DNA from: Spirosoma pollinicola
GTDB lineage: Bacteria > Bacteroidota > Bacteroidia > Cytophagales > Spirosomataceae
Assembly: GCF_002831565.1 (NCBI RefSeq)
Contig: NZ_CP025096.1
Location: forward strand, 2,209,027 to 2,273,026
Direction: 5' to 3'
DNA: 64,000 nucleotides
The notes beneath the pieces were generated by a model. It ran no database searches, was not told where the DNA came from, and worked only from the letters and a program-made list of their open reading frames with translations. A program made the translations under genes and the position numbers. Positions 55,512 through 63,712 of this stretch are shown here, piece after piece (within the stretch, counting starts at the first letter, position 1; each line of letters starts with the position of its first letter).

Positions 55512-56216
55512 ATGCTTCTCCCCTTCGATTTTCAAAAAGACCCGTACCTTGTTCTTGACTTTTCAGCATCTAACCCCGATCTCAATAGTGAACTCGATCT
55601 GACGGATACGGCCAGCTTTTCGGACTATGTGTTTGGTAAAATGCGGTCAGCGGGGGCACCAGTTGGCGTGGGCGGCTATAACGAACACCGGGTTATTTAT
55701 CGTCGGAGTGAGCATTTTTCCAGTTCAGAAGAACCCCGGGAAATCCACCTCGGTATTGACTTCTGGGCCGAAGCCGGAACGCCTGTTTTCGCGCCGATGG
55801 ATGGCGTTGTGCACAGCTTTCGGGATAATAATAATTTCGGCGATTACGGGCCAACCATTATTCTGGAACATGCAGGCAGTGTATTAGAACGTAGCGCGGC
55901 TGGAAAGCCGCGAGCTACAGAGGTGAGTGAAAATGCGGCTTTCCAGCCGCGCTACTCGCTTTACGGCCACCTTACCCGTGCATCGCTGATCGGATTATAT
56001 GAAGGAAAAGAAATCAAAGCGGGCGACAAACTTGGCGAGATTGGCCCCTATCCCGAAAATGGCGACTGGCCTCCCCACCTTCACTTTCAATTAATGAACG
56101 ATATGCTGGGCCTGAAAGGCGACTTCCCCGGCGTTTGCTCGCCCACAGATCGTGATAAATTCCTGGCTCTCTGCCCGAATCCAAATACCTTGATGGGCAT
56201 ATCGGGATTACCTTGA
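55512..56216 (+). CDS. M23-family (LytM-like) metallopeptidase with an in-frame palindrome insertion
   Basis: Lysostaphin-type zinc peptidases cut peptidoglycan cross-bridges. The 234-residue protein keeps the zinc ligands His79 and Asp83 in HLGIDFW, and the H-x-H motif HLHF (189-191), plus LYGHL (His153). Start ATG 55512 (MLLPFDFQKDPYLVLDFSASN) matches the family N-terminus; the frame opens at 55395, which would leave only 20 bases to the divergent gene. Between the conserved IILEHAG and YSLYGHL lies an extra segment of about 22 residues (about 127-149) that is encoded by a palindromic repeat. There is no signal peptide from the chosen start, so it may be cytoplasmic, or the N-terminus may be wrong. 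Confidence 0.8.
   Translation: MLLPFDFQKDPYLVLDFSASNPDLNSELDLTDTASFSDYVFGKMRSAGAPVGVGGYNEHRVIYRRSEHFSSSEEPREIHLGIDFWAEAGTPVFAPMDGVVHSFRDNNNFGDYGPTIILEHAGSVLERSAAGKPRATEVSENAAFQPRYSLYGHLTRASLIGLYEGKEIKAGDKLGEIGPYPENGDWPPHLHFQLMNDMLGLKGDFPGVCSPTDRDKFLALCPNPNTLMGISGLP
55891..55955. repeat. Palindromic element type G inside the M23 peptidase gene
   Basis: 21-base arms 55891-55911 and 55935-55955 are perfect complements. Each arm is itself nearly self-complementary (CGCGGCT-GGAA-AGCCGCG). The 65-base element keeps the reading frame. One arm has a near-copy (two changes in 21) at 6200-6220. Confidence 0.85.
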
Positions 56217-57011
56217 TTACTTCGTCAAAAACTCCACCACCGCTTTGGCAAATTCCGGCGTGCGCATGGCCCCGCCATGATCGCCGGGAACGATTACTAA
56301 GCGCGATCCCGGAATGGCATCGACCAAGGTTTGCGGGTCGCCGTTATCTTTGTCCTTGTCACCGTTGACAACGAGCACCGGAATTTTGATTTTACCCAAT
56401 TCGGCGCGGCTCGTTACGGGCTGAAACTCCTGCAAACGGGCTAATACGACTGTATCGGCACCCGATTTTTTAGCATAATCAACGGCAGACTGCAACTCCG
56501 GATGGCTACCGGGTTTGGTTAGTGCTTCAAAGAAATTCTTCCGTCTAAACCAGTTTGGATCAGAGAAGTCGACGCTAATGCCGCCCATCACCGCCCGACG
56601 AACCTGCTTGTCCATTGTCAGCAATTTAGCGGTCAGAATGGCTCCGCGCGAATAGCCCACCACATCGTAGTTTTTCAGGCCGAGGTGCTTCATCAAAGCG
56701 ATAACATCTTTTAATTCGGTATTGTCGCGATAGGCTTCGGCAGTATGAGGCTTGTCTGAGAGGCCGTTGCCCCGCAAATCGAGCATGACGACTTTAAATC
56801 CGGCATTGGCCAATGCCTGCCGAACATCAGCCCGTTTCCAGCTTTCGCTGTTCGAGATGAATCCGTGAAGCAGAACAACCGGCTTTCCTTCGCCCAAAAC
56901 ATCGTAGTGAATTTTGGTCCCGTCGAAAGACGTGAACAAGGGGTCACGGGTCGTTTGCGCGTGGGCAAATCCAGCAACCAACAGACTTACAAGTAAATAA
57001 AACGCTTTCAT
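56217..57011 (-). CDS. Secreted alpha/beta hydrolase
   Basis: A 264-residue alpha/beta hydrolase with a signal peptide (cut near AHAQT). It has the oxyanion-hole segment VVLLHGFISNSESW, the nucleophile elbow GYSRG (Ser121), an acidic residue around NGDKDKDNGD, and the catalytic His in PGDHGGAM near the end. Likely an esterase or lipase-like enzyme in the periplasm or outside; substrate unknown. It ends tail to tail with the M23 gene with no gap. Confidence 0.88.
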   Translation of the reverse strand: MKAFYLLVSLLVAGFAHAQTTRDPLFTSFDGTKIHYDVLGEGKPVVLLHGFISNSESWKRADVRQALANAGFKVVMLDLRGNGLSDKPHTAEAYRDNTELKDVIALMKHLGLKNYDVVGYSRGAILTAKLLTMDKQVRRAVMGGISVDFSDPNWFRRKNFFEALTKPGSHPELQSAVDYAKKSGADTVVLARLQEFQPVTSRAELGKIKIPVLVVNGDKDKDNGDPQTLVDAIPGSRLVIVPGDHGGAMRTPEFAKAVVEFLTK

Positions 57012-57151
57012 GCAGAACGTAGCTCAACGTTGACATTTTCGTCAACCAAATAAGTCTAACCTTTCGCTATTCTACCGGGTTATAACTTTCACCGCAGTGG
57101 CGAACCACCGCGATGGCGGACCATGCAATAGCGGATTAAACGAACCACAGG

Positions 57152-57448
57152 ATGAAAATGACAACCAACAAAGAATTGCCCGAGAATGCAGAAGTGGTCG
57201 ACACGGATGAAACCTATGATCCTGCCAACGACGAAAATCAGGGTGTTATGACGAAAATGATTCAAGGCGAAACGGCCGATGGTGGCGTGTCTCAAGCCCC
57301 ATACCACAACCCCATCGTTAATCAGGGCCCTGAACCTGAGAAAGATGAAGTGAATGACTCGGATGAGGACGCCAGCGGTATCGACGAGAATAAAACGATA
57401 CAACAGCAAGTGGCGGATGGCGATATAGACGAGAGCGATGACGAATAA
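57152..57448 (+). CDS. Acidic hypothetical protein, 98 residues
   Basis: A short, very acidic protein (many Asp and Glu, NDSDEDASGIDENK near the C-terminus) with low sequence complexity and no signal or membrane segment. The frame overlaps the DoxX-like gene by 11 bases, so translation is probably coupled. I recognise no family. A second ATG two codons in is an alternative start. Confidence 0.6.
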   Translation: MKMTTNKELPENAEVVDTDETYDPANDENQGVMTKMIQGETADGGVSQAPYHNPIVNQGPEPEKDEVNDSDEDASGIDENKTIQQQVADGDIDESDDE

Positions 57449-57827
57449 CCAACTGGCTCAACTCGTCATACGTATCGGTTTGGGTGTTAATATGCTGATG
57501 CATGGTCTTGTTCGCCTGCCTAAGCTGACCGCCTTCGTAACAAAGACTGAAGTGGGCTTTGCAACAACCATCCTGCCTACCCTCCTGACAAGGGCCTTTC
57601 TATATACACTGCCCTTTGTTGAGCTAACCATCGGCATCCTGATTTTACTGGGCGGGCAGCTAACAAAGTGGGGCTACTTTGCTGGTGGCCTGGTCATAAG
57701 CTTGCTTTTATTTGGTACGACGTTAAAAGAAGATTGGTCGGGAGCAGGCTTGCAAATGACCTATATCATAGCGTTTTACCTCGCTTTGCGCGGAGTAGAC
57801 TCGTCGGGACGCAGTCGGTCCCGATGA
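57438..57827 (+). CDS. DoxX-family-like membrane protein
   Basis: The 129-residue protein has four predicted membrane helices and the DoxX/DUF417 pattern: IRIGLGVNMLMHGLVRLPKL at the start and LPFVELTIGILILLGGQLTKWG in the middle. Functions in this group are mostly unknown, with ties to thiosulfate-quinone oxidoreductase or redox stress. It overlaps the acidic protein gene upstream. Confidence 0.78.
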   Translation: MTNNQLAQLVIRIGLGVNMLMHGLVRLPKLTAFVTKTEVGFATTILPTLLTRAFLYTLPFVELTIGILILLGGQLTKWGYFAGGLVISLLLFGTTLKEDWSGAGLQMTYIIAFYLALRGVDSSGRSRSR

Positions 57828-57897
57828 GTTTTTCAATAAAGCATTACAACGGTTGATTAGTCGGGGGAGTCGATAGAGCAAACAAACCGAGTAAATA

Positions 57898-58611
57898 ATG
57901 AAATCAACGTTGTTCATGATGGCTGCCTTTACAGCCAGTCTACTTAGCTTTTCCGCTTGCAAAGACGATAGTTCGCCATCGCCGGTCGGCCTCCCCTACC
58001 AGTCGTCTTTTCAACGCGATACCGATGGTTGGGTAGCCGGCATTACCGATTACAGTAGCGCGCAGGACAGTATTATGGCGTTTAAATCAGCTCTGAAAGG
58101 GCTACCAACTCCACTGGATACAACGCGCAAGTCGATTATGGTATCGAGTATGAATCGCAGTGACGACGCCTTCATGTTCCTGAAAAAGAAAGTGACAGGC
58201 TTGACTCCAAACACAAACTATTCGTTAGTGTTTGAGGTAGAATTAGCGTCGCAGTACGCAAGTAACTCGATTGGTATTGGCGGATCGCCCGGTGGCAGCG
58301 TTTTCCTGAAAGCAGGCGCTTCAGCTATTGAGCCGGTCAAGGTGTTAAAAGATGGCTTTTACACCATCAGTATCGACAAAGGGGCGCAGAATAACGATGG
58401 TAAAGATGCTGTCATAATTGGCGATATTGGAACGGGCACTGATACGGTTGGATACAAACTTATTACCCGCTCCAACGCCAGCAAGCCGTTCGTAGCCAAA
58501 AGCAACGCCCAGGGCGAACTCTGGTTGGTTGTTGGTACCGACTCAGGATTCGAGGGCTTAACTACACTGTACTACAGCAAGATTAGGGTAACCCCCAGTG
58601 CCACGATGTAA
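57898..58611 (+). CDS. Putative lipoprotein, function unknown
   Basis: The 237-residue protein has a lipoprotein signal with lipobox SFSAC (Cys21). The mature part is a beta-rich domain with PFxSSFQRDTDGWVAGITDY and the end DSGFEGLTTLYYSKIRV, which recalls carbohydrate-binding-module-like jelly rolls. No catalytic motif is seen. It is followed by a strong terminator. Confidence 0.72.
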   Translation: MKSTLFMMAAFTASLLSFSACKDDSSPSPVGLPYQSSFQRDTDGWVAGITDYSSAQDSIMAFKSALKGLPTPLDTTRKSIMVSSMNRSDDAFMFLKKKVTGLTPNTNYSLVFEVELASQYASNSIGIGGSPGGSVFLKAGASAIEPVKVLKDGFYTISIDKGAQNNDGKDAVIIGDIGTGTDTVGYKLITRSNASKPFVAKSNAQGELWLVVGTDSGFEGLTTLYYSKIRVTPSATM

Positions 58612-58642
58612 TCAAACTATTTTCTTTTCTATAAAGAGAAGG

Positions 58643-58672
58643 CCGTTACTCACCAAGTAACGGCTTTTTTTG
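58643..58672 (+). terminator. Terminator after the lipoprotein gene
   Basis: GCCGTTACT (58643-58651) and AGTAACGGC (58657-58665) pair perfectly, followed by a seven-T run. A standard intrinsic terminator on the plus strand. Confidence 0.92.
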
Positions 58673-58913
58673 TAGACGTCGGCCAATGTCATTTCCTAGT
58701 CGATGTCGTGCGTTTATTCTGGAGCATCTATTCGCAGAAGATAGAACTGTTCTCCACGCGCGAAGAGTAGGCAGAGCCAATAGCATAAAGACTATAGGTA
58801 TTGAGATAACGGAAAGTTTCCGATATTTGTCTAACCTGCCCGGAACGTACCCCCTCGGCAGATTGTTAAAAATATGTTGCCGTGGTGCAAAAACCACGCA
58901 ATTAACCGAGACT

Positions 58914-60407
58914 ATGAGCAAGGACGCGGATATTTTAGAAAGCATAACCAACGCCGAATATAAATACGGGTTTGAGACGTTGATCGAAGCCGACGAAGCC
59001 CCGGTGGGTCTTGACGAAAGCACGATTCGTTTCATTTCTGCCAAAAAAAATGAACCTGACTGGTTACTGGAAAATCGTCTGAAAGCCTTTCGGATGTGGC
59101 AGGAAATGACCGAACCAAAATGGCCAAATGTTTTCTATCCCAAGATAGATTATCAGGCCATTAAGTATTACTCGGCCCCGAAACAAAAGAAAACGGTTAA
59201 CTCCCTCGACGAAATCGATCCTGAACTGATCGATACATTTAATCGCCTGGGCATTTCACTGAGTGAACAAAAACGCCTTACGGGAGTCGTTGATCCCCTT
59301 GATGTAGATGGGTCAAAGAGCAACCGTCCACGGGTAGCTGTCGATGCCGTTATGGATTCTGTTTCGGTAGCCACGACATTTAAGAAAGACCTTGCCGAAC
59401 GCGGCATTATTTTCTGTTCCATTTCGGAAGCCGTTCATGAACATCCAGAACTGGTAAAGAAATACATGGGCTCCGTAGTGCCCGCCAAGGACAACTATTT
59501 TGCAGCCCTTAATGCAGCCGTATTTACCGATGGCTCGTTCTGTTATATTCCGAAAGGCGTTCGTTGCCCAATGGAGTTGTCGACCTATTTCCGCATCAAC
59601 GCGGCCGGAACAGGCCAGTTTGAACGTACGCTCATTATTGCCGACGAAGGTTCGTATGTAAGTTATCTCGAAGGCTGTACAGCCCCCATGCGCGATGAAA
59701 ACCAGCTCCATGCGGCCGTAGTTGAACTTATTGCCAAGGGCAACGCCGAAATCAAGTACTCGACGGTGCAGAACTGGTATCCCGGCGATAAAGATGGTAA
59801 AGGCGGCATTTATAATTTCGTAACCAAACGCGGTATCTGCGATGGTCCGAACGCCAAAATCTCCTGGACCCAGGTTGAAACTGGTTCAGCTATTACCTGG
59901 AAGTACCCGTCGGTTATTCTGAAAGGCGATAATTCAATTGGTGAGTTCTATTCGGTGGCTGTCACGAACAACATGCAGCAAGCCGACACGGGCACCAAAA
60001 TGATTCACATTGGCAAGAACACCAAGAGCCGGATTGTATCGAAAGGTATCTCGGCCGGCAAGAGTCAGAACTCTTACCGGGGTTTGGTGCAAGTCATGAA
60101 ACGTGCCGAAAATGCCCGGAACCACTCGCAGTGCGACTCATTGCTGTTAGGCGATAAATGCGGAGCGCACACGTTCCCTTATCTGGAAGTGAGTAACCCA
60201 TCGGCCACGGTCGAGCACGAAGCGACAACCTCGAAAATTGGTGAAGACCAGCTATTCTATTGCAACCAGCGCGGCATTCCAACCGAACAGGCCGTAGCCC
60301 TTATCATTAACGGGTACGCCAAAGAAGTACTGAACCAATTGCCAATGGAATTTGCCGTTGAAGCGCAAAAGCTGCTGGCAATCAGTCTGGAAGGAAGCGT
60401 TGGTTAA
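58914..60407 (+). CDS. sufB: Fe-S cluster assembly protein SufB
   Basis: SufB is the scaffold subunit of the SufBCD complex that builds Fe-S clusters. The 497-residue protein begins with [20 protein letters not shown], has the SufB motifs [12 protein letters not shown] and [19 protein letters not shown], and ends with the conserved [21 protein letters not shown] (Cys is the cluster-related residue) and [12 protein letters not shown]. The frame is open upstream to 58686, but that part is not SufB-like, so the ATG at 58914 is chosen. Unusually, no sufC follows: a terminator and a convergent gene come next. Confidence 0.94.
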   Translation: MSKDADILESITNAEYKYGFETLIEADEAPVGLDESTIRFISAKKNEPDWLLENRLKAFRMWQEMTEPKWPNVFYPKIDYQAIKYYSAPKQKKTVNSLDEIDPELIDTFNRLGISLSEQKRLTGVVDPLDVDGSKSNRPRVAVDAVMDSVSVATTFKKDLAERGIIFCSISEAVHEHPELVKKYMGSVVPAKDNYFAALNAAVFTDGSFCYIPKGVRCPMELSTYFRINAAGTGQFERTLIIADEGSYVSYLEGCTAPMRDENQLHAAVVELIAKGNAEIKYSTVQNWYPGDKDGKGGIYNFVTKRGICDGPNAKISWTQVETGSAITWKYPSVILKGDNSIGEFYSVAVTNNMQQADTGTKMIHIGKNTKSRIVSKGISAGKSQNSYRGLVQVMKRAENARNHSQCDSLLLGDKCGAHTFPYLEVSNPSATVEHEATTSKIGEDQLFYCNQRGIPTEQAVALIINGYAKEVLNQLPMEFAVEAQKLLAISLEGSVG

Positions 60408-60424
60408 TATAAATTTATGTTTAC

Positions 60425-60459
60425 AAAAAGGCCGCCCCAGAAATGGAGCGGCCTTTTTT
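60425..60459 (+). terminator. Terminator after sufB
   Basis: AAAAAGGCCGCCCC (60425-60438) pairs with GGAGCGGCCTTTTT (60445-60458) with one mismatch, ending in a T-run. It closes the sufB transcript directly after the stop. Confidence 0.9.
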
Positions 60460-60474
60460 GTAGATTACCGTAAT

Positions 60475-60538
60475 ACCGACCGTCCCGGTCGGGCGTAATA
60501 GTACTATTTAAACTTCACTCCCGACCGGGACGGTCGGT
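60475..60538. repeat. Nested palindromic element, type F
   Basis: ACCGACCGTCCCGGTCGGG (60475-60493) and its perfect complement (60520-60538). Each arm also folds on itself (CCGACC-GTCCC-GGTCGG). It lies between the convergent sufB and usp genes, just after the sufB terminator. Confidence 0.88.
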
Positions 60539-60549
60539 ACTACGACTAG

Positions 60550-61278
60550 CTATTTCTTTTCGTGATACACCAGCACCGGCACATCCGATTTCTCGATCAG
60601 TGCTGTGGTGTGATTCGGGTGAAAGAGATTATCCAGAAATCCCGCTTTCGGGGCCAGTTGCATTACAATCAGGTCGGCATGTGCGTTTTCGATTTTATCG
60701 TCGGTCAGGACAACAAGCTTAGCGTCGAATGCTTCCAGGAGCGATTCGGTCTGAAAAGTTACCTGTGCCTGTGTCGTTTGTGTCTGCATCGCGTAGGCAA
60801 TTGTATGTACCTCCGCCGGGCGCATAGTGGTTCCGTCTGGCGCAATCGGGACAATTAACACAGGACACAACGCATCACCGGCAACATCGCTGACGGCACT
60901 GCCCGCCAGACGATCGAAGAACGTGTTCATCTCACTCCGACCCATTACGATCAAATCGGCCGAACTTTCCTTGGCAACATCGAGGATAGTATCGTCTACC
61001 GAGCCAATACGTGACTCCGCATTCACCGATAAACCTTCAGCCTGAAGTCGGATGGCCAATTCAGTCAATTGCTGACGGCTAATCTCCTCGACTTCCTGCG
61101 ACGCGATCATACCCATTCCCGGATCACCAACCGTAGGCAGCGTAGAATCGGGAATCATGGGTTGATACACATGGAGTAACGTAATAGTTGCGCCGGTTTT
61201 GCGGGCGAAAAGGCGTACCCAGTCTAAAGCAACGTTATTATTGGACGAGAAATCCGTGGGAAAAAGCAGGTTTGTCAT
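60550..61278 (-). CDS. Tandem universal stress protein (UspA family)
   Basis: The 242-residue protein is built from two UspA domains (about 1-145 and 150-242, the second short). The first has the ATP-binding pattern VMGRSEMNTFFDRLAGSAV followed by CPVLIVP; the second keeps only the LIVMQLAPKAG-like half. Such proteins respond to stress, often by binding ATP; the role here is unknown. It is convergent with sufB and follows the SPFH gene on the minus strand by about 80 bases. Confidence 0.88.
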   Translation of the reverse strand: MTNLLFPTDFSSNNNVALDWVRLFARKTGATITLLHVYQPMIPDSTLPTVGDPGMGMIASQEVEEISRQQLTELAIRLQAEGLSVNAESRIGSVDDTILDVAKESSADLIVMGRSEMNTFFDRLAGSAVSDVAGDALCPVLIVPIAPDGTTMRPAEVHTIAYAMQTQTTQAQVTFQTESLLEAFDAKLVVLTDDKIENAHADLIVMQLAPKAGFLDNLFHPNHTTALIEKSDVPVLVYHEKK

Positions 61279-61356
61279 TTGTGCGTGAATCAGGGTTTGT
61301 TAGAAGAAACAAACGAAACGCCCAACCTTCCCAACATTTTTTCGAATTTCGCAACC

Positions 61357-62322
61357 CTACCGCCTTCCCGGTGCTGGCGGTGGCGTGATAATACCGCTTG
61401 AATCAGCGTTCGTATTCATTTTTTCGACGGCCAGTAACTGCTTCATCGTTTTGTCCATGCCTTCGGTCGAGCCATCCAGAAAAATAACGTTCCCCTGCCC
61501 TTTCTCAGCGAAATGTTTAATGGCTTCTGTCCAGATGGAGAACAGAATCAGCGATGCGTCGAGCTTGGCTTCCGTCATCACTTTGGCTGATTCGGCCATA
61601 CCTCTGGCGACTTCTTCCCGGAACAGAGCAACGCCCTGCCCGCGTAACTGCGACGCTTTTTTCTCGGCTTCGGCCGAAATCTGAATGGCATTTCCTTCCG
61701 CTTCAGCGGCTTTGGTTTTGGTGATCAACAGCGCCTGTCCTTCGTTTTCGGCAGCCGCTTTCAGGTTTGACGAGGCCACTACCTGCGCCATCGACCGCAT
61801 AATGACTTCATCGAACGCAATGTCATTCAACTGTAAATCGGTGAGGTGATATCCCCAGCTTTCGAGCAGCGTATCGAGTTGTGCTTTTACGTGTTCAATG
61901 ATTTCGGAGCGCAGAGCCAGAATTTCCGACTGCCGCTTAGTCGCCACAAAACTCCTGATCGAGCCTTCGATAGTCCGAATCAGAGCCTGCATAAAAGAGG
62001 CCTCGTCAATAAATTTGAAGGCTACGTTTTTGATGGTTTCTTCTTCCTGATTAAGTACGGAATACACCAGCATGGCTTTGAAATTCACATTCGCTTGATC
62101 GGCAGTAATGGCCTGGAATGCCAGTTCAACAGAACGGTTCTGAATAGAAATACGGCGATAAATGACTTCGATAAACGGGATCTTGAAGTTGAGGCCTGGT
62201 CGAAGTACGCGGGCATATTTGCCAAAAACCGTAATAACGGCAACCGTACCCTGTTGCACAATTATTACCGACAGATAGACGATGACTGCCCCTATCCCAA
62301 CGAGTAACAATAGAAAATTCAT
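61357..62322 (-). CDS. SPFH/Band 7 (stomatin-like) membrane protein
   Basis: A 321-residue protein with one N-terminal membrane helix (about 2-24), the SPFH domain (about 25-200, with TVAVITVFGKYARVLRPGLNF and RSFVATKRQSEILALRSEI), an Ala/Glu-rich coiled coil (about 190-260), and a C-terminal Pro-rich tail PPPAPG. Stomatin relatives form large membrane rings that organise other membrane proteins. It has no NfeD partner in view. Confidence 0.92.
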   Translation of the reverse strand: MNFLLLLVGIGAVIVYLSVIIVQQGTVAVITVFGKYARVLRPGLNFKIPFIEVIYRRISIQNRSVELAFQAITADQANVNFKAMLVYSVLNQEEETIKNVAFKFIDEASFMQALIRTIEGSIRSFVATKRQSEILALRSEIIEHVKAQLDTLLESWGYHLTDLQLNDIAFDEVIMRSMAQVVASSNLKAAAENEGQALLITKTKAAEAEGNAIQISAEAEKKASQLRGQGVALFREEVARGMAESAKVMTEAKLDASLILFSIWTEAIKHFAEKGQGNVIFLDGSTEGMDKTMKQLLAVEKMNTNADSSGIITPPPAPGRR

Positions 62323-62340
62323 GTGGTGAACTGGTTTAGA

Positions 62341-62380
62341 AATAAAAAAACGGATTCCACGTAAAGTACGGAATCCGTTG
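62341..62380 (-). terminator. Terminator after the MFS transporter gene
   Basis: AACGGATTCC (62349-62358) pairs with GGAATCCGTT (62370-62379). On the minus strand the stem is followed by a seven-T run, so it should end transcription coming from the MFS gene before the SPFH gene. Confidence 0.85.
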
Positions 62381-62402
62381 ATAGGGAAGGCAAAATATTG
62401 TT

Positions 62403-62512
62403 AAAGTGGTCGTTGGTGAAGTAGTAACTAGTGAAGTCAGTGAAGTAGTTCTTACTAGTTAACGTCTACACTTACTCCACCTACTCCACAAATCAACCAC
62501 TACCCCAATTCA
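62403..62512. repeat. Intergenic inverted repeat, type E variant
   Basis: Left side words GTGAAGTAGTAACTAGTGAAG (62415-62435 region) are answered by ACTCCACCTACTCCAC and CTAGTTAACGTCTACACTTA on the right. Pairing is imperfect. The element reaches the MFS stop codon at 62513. Confidence 0.65.
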
Positions 62513-63712
62513 CTAATGACCAGCTACCAGTTCGTAGTTTACGGCTTCGTCGGTTTCTTCTACACCTTTTTCTTTCTGACGGAAGTAGACGACTACAGCC
62601 AGACCAAAACCGGCAAATGCCAGCGCAGCACCCACCCATTCAGGAGAGGCATAACCCAGACCGGCGGCAATGGGTAATCCACCGAGGTAAGCCCCCAACG
62701 CGTTCCCCATATTAAACCCTGCCTGACTGACCGAAGAAGCCAGCATTTCGGAACCGTTTGCGGCCCGAATCATCAGAATCTGGATGGGAGCCCCCAATGA
62801 GAAAGCAATAGCCCCCGTGATGAAGGTCATAATCAAAAGCGGTATTTGATACTGGGCTACGAAATAGACGCCTATCAGGGATACCGTCATGAGAAGCAGA
62901 AATAACGCAGTAGCCTTACTGGGTGAGATCAGATCGGCTATACGGCCGGAAATCAGATTGCCGGTAGCCATGCCTAAACCTGCCAGCACCAGTATCCAGG
63001 TAAGTTGACCATTACTAAAGTGGGCCACTTCTGTCAACAAAGGAGCGATATAACTGAACCAGGCGAACAATCCGCCGGTACCAATAGCCGTAATACCTAA
63101 AATCAGCCAGGGTTCTACCTTCGTGAAAAGCTTCATGTCCTTCCGCAAATTAGTCTCCCCAACAACCGGCATTACAGGCAGTAATTTTTGAATACAAAAC
63201 ATAGTCGCCAGCCCGACACCCGCAATAATGATGAAGGTATACCGCCAGCTCATCGTATGCCCAATGTAGGTGCCTATTGGTACACCAATAATATTGGCAA
63301 CGGTGAGTCCGGCAAACATCATGGATATGGCCTGAGCCTCTTTCCCCTTACCCGCTAATCGACTGGCAACTACAGCCCCAACACCGAAAAATGCACCATG
63401 CGGCAACCCGGATAACAGCCGGGTGAGCATCATGATCTCATAATTGGGCGCAAACGACGAAAGCGCGTTACAGAAGGTAAAGAGAGCCATAAGGCCCAGC
63501 AATATTTTCTTGGGCGGATAATTCCCGGCAATGCCCACCAGCAGCGGGGCGCCCAGCACTACACCCAGCGCGTAGGCAGAAATAAGGTGGCCAGCTACGG
63601 GAATGGATATTTGAAGGGAACTGGAAATATCGGGCAGGATGCCCATCATGACGAACTCGGTCATGCCAATACCGAAGCCCCCAATGGCGAGAGGTAACAG
63701 ACTTTTTTTCAT
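62513..63712 (-). CDS. MFS transporter (AraJ/arabinose-efflux-like)
   Basis: A 399-residue membrane protein with 12 predicted helices and MFS motif residues, for example PLLVGIAGNYPPKKILL (loop 2-3) and TRLLSGLPHGAFFGVG. The closest group is the AraJ/YdhP-type sugar or drug efflux carriers (DHA1). The exported compound is unknown. It ends at a type E repeat and a terminator. Confidence 0.88.
   Translation of the reverse strand: MKKSLLPLAIGGFGIGMTEFVMMGILPDISSSLQISIPVAGHLISAYALGVVLGAPLLVGIAGNYPPKKILLGLMALFTFCNALSSFAPNYEIMMLTRLLSGLPHGAFFGVGAVVASRLAGKGKEAQAISMMFAGLTVANIIGVPIGTYIGHTMSWRYTFIIIAGVGLATMFCIQKLLPVMPVVGETNLRKDMKLFTKVEPWLILGITAIGTGGLFAWFSYIAPLLTEVAHFSNGQLTWILVLAGLGMATGNLISGRIADLISPSKATALFLLLMTVSLIGVYFVAQYQIPLLIMTFITGAIAFSLGAPIQILMIRAANGSEMLASSVSQAGFNMGNALGAYLGGLPIAAGLGYASPEWVGAALAFAGFGLAVVVYFRQKEKGVEETDEAVNYELVAGH

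Noticed and set aside
58686..58913. 76-codon extension at the SufB N-terminus
   Set aside because: It is not SufB-like, and starts only 14 bases after a terminator; the ATG at 58914 gives the known N-terminus.
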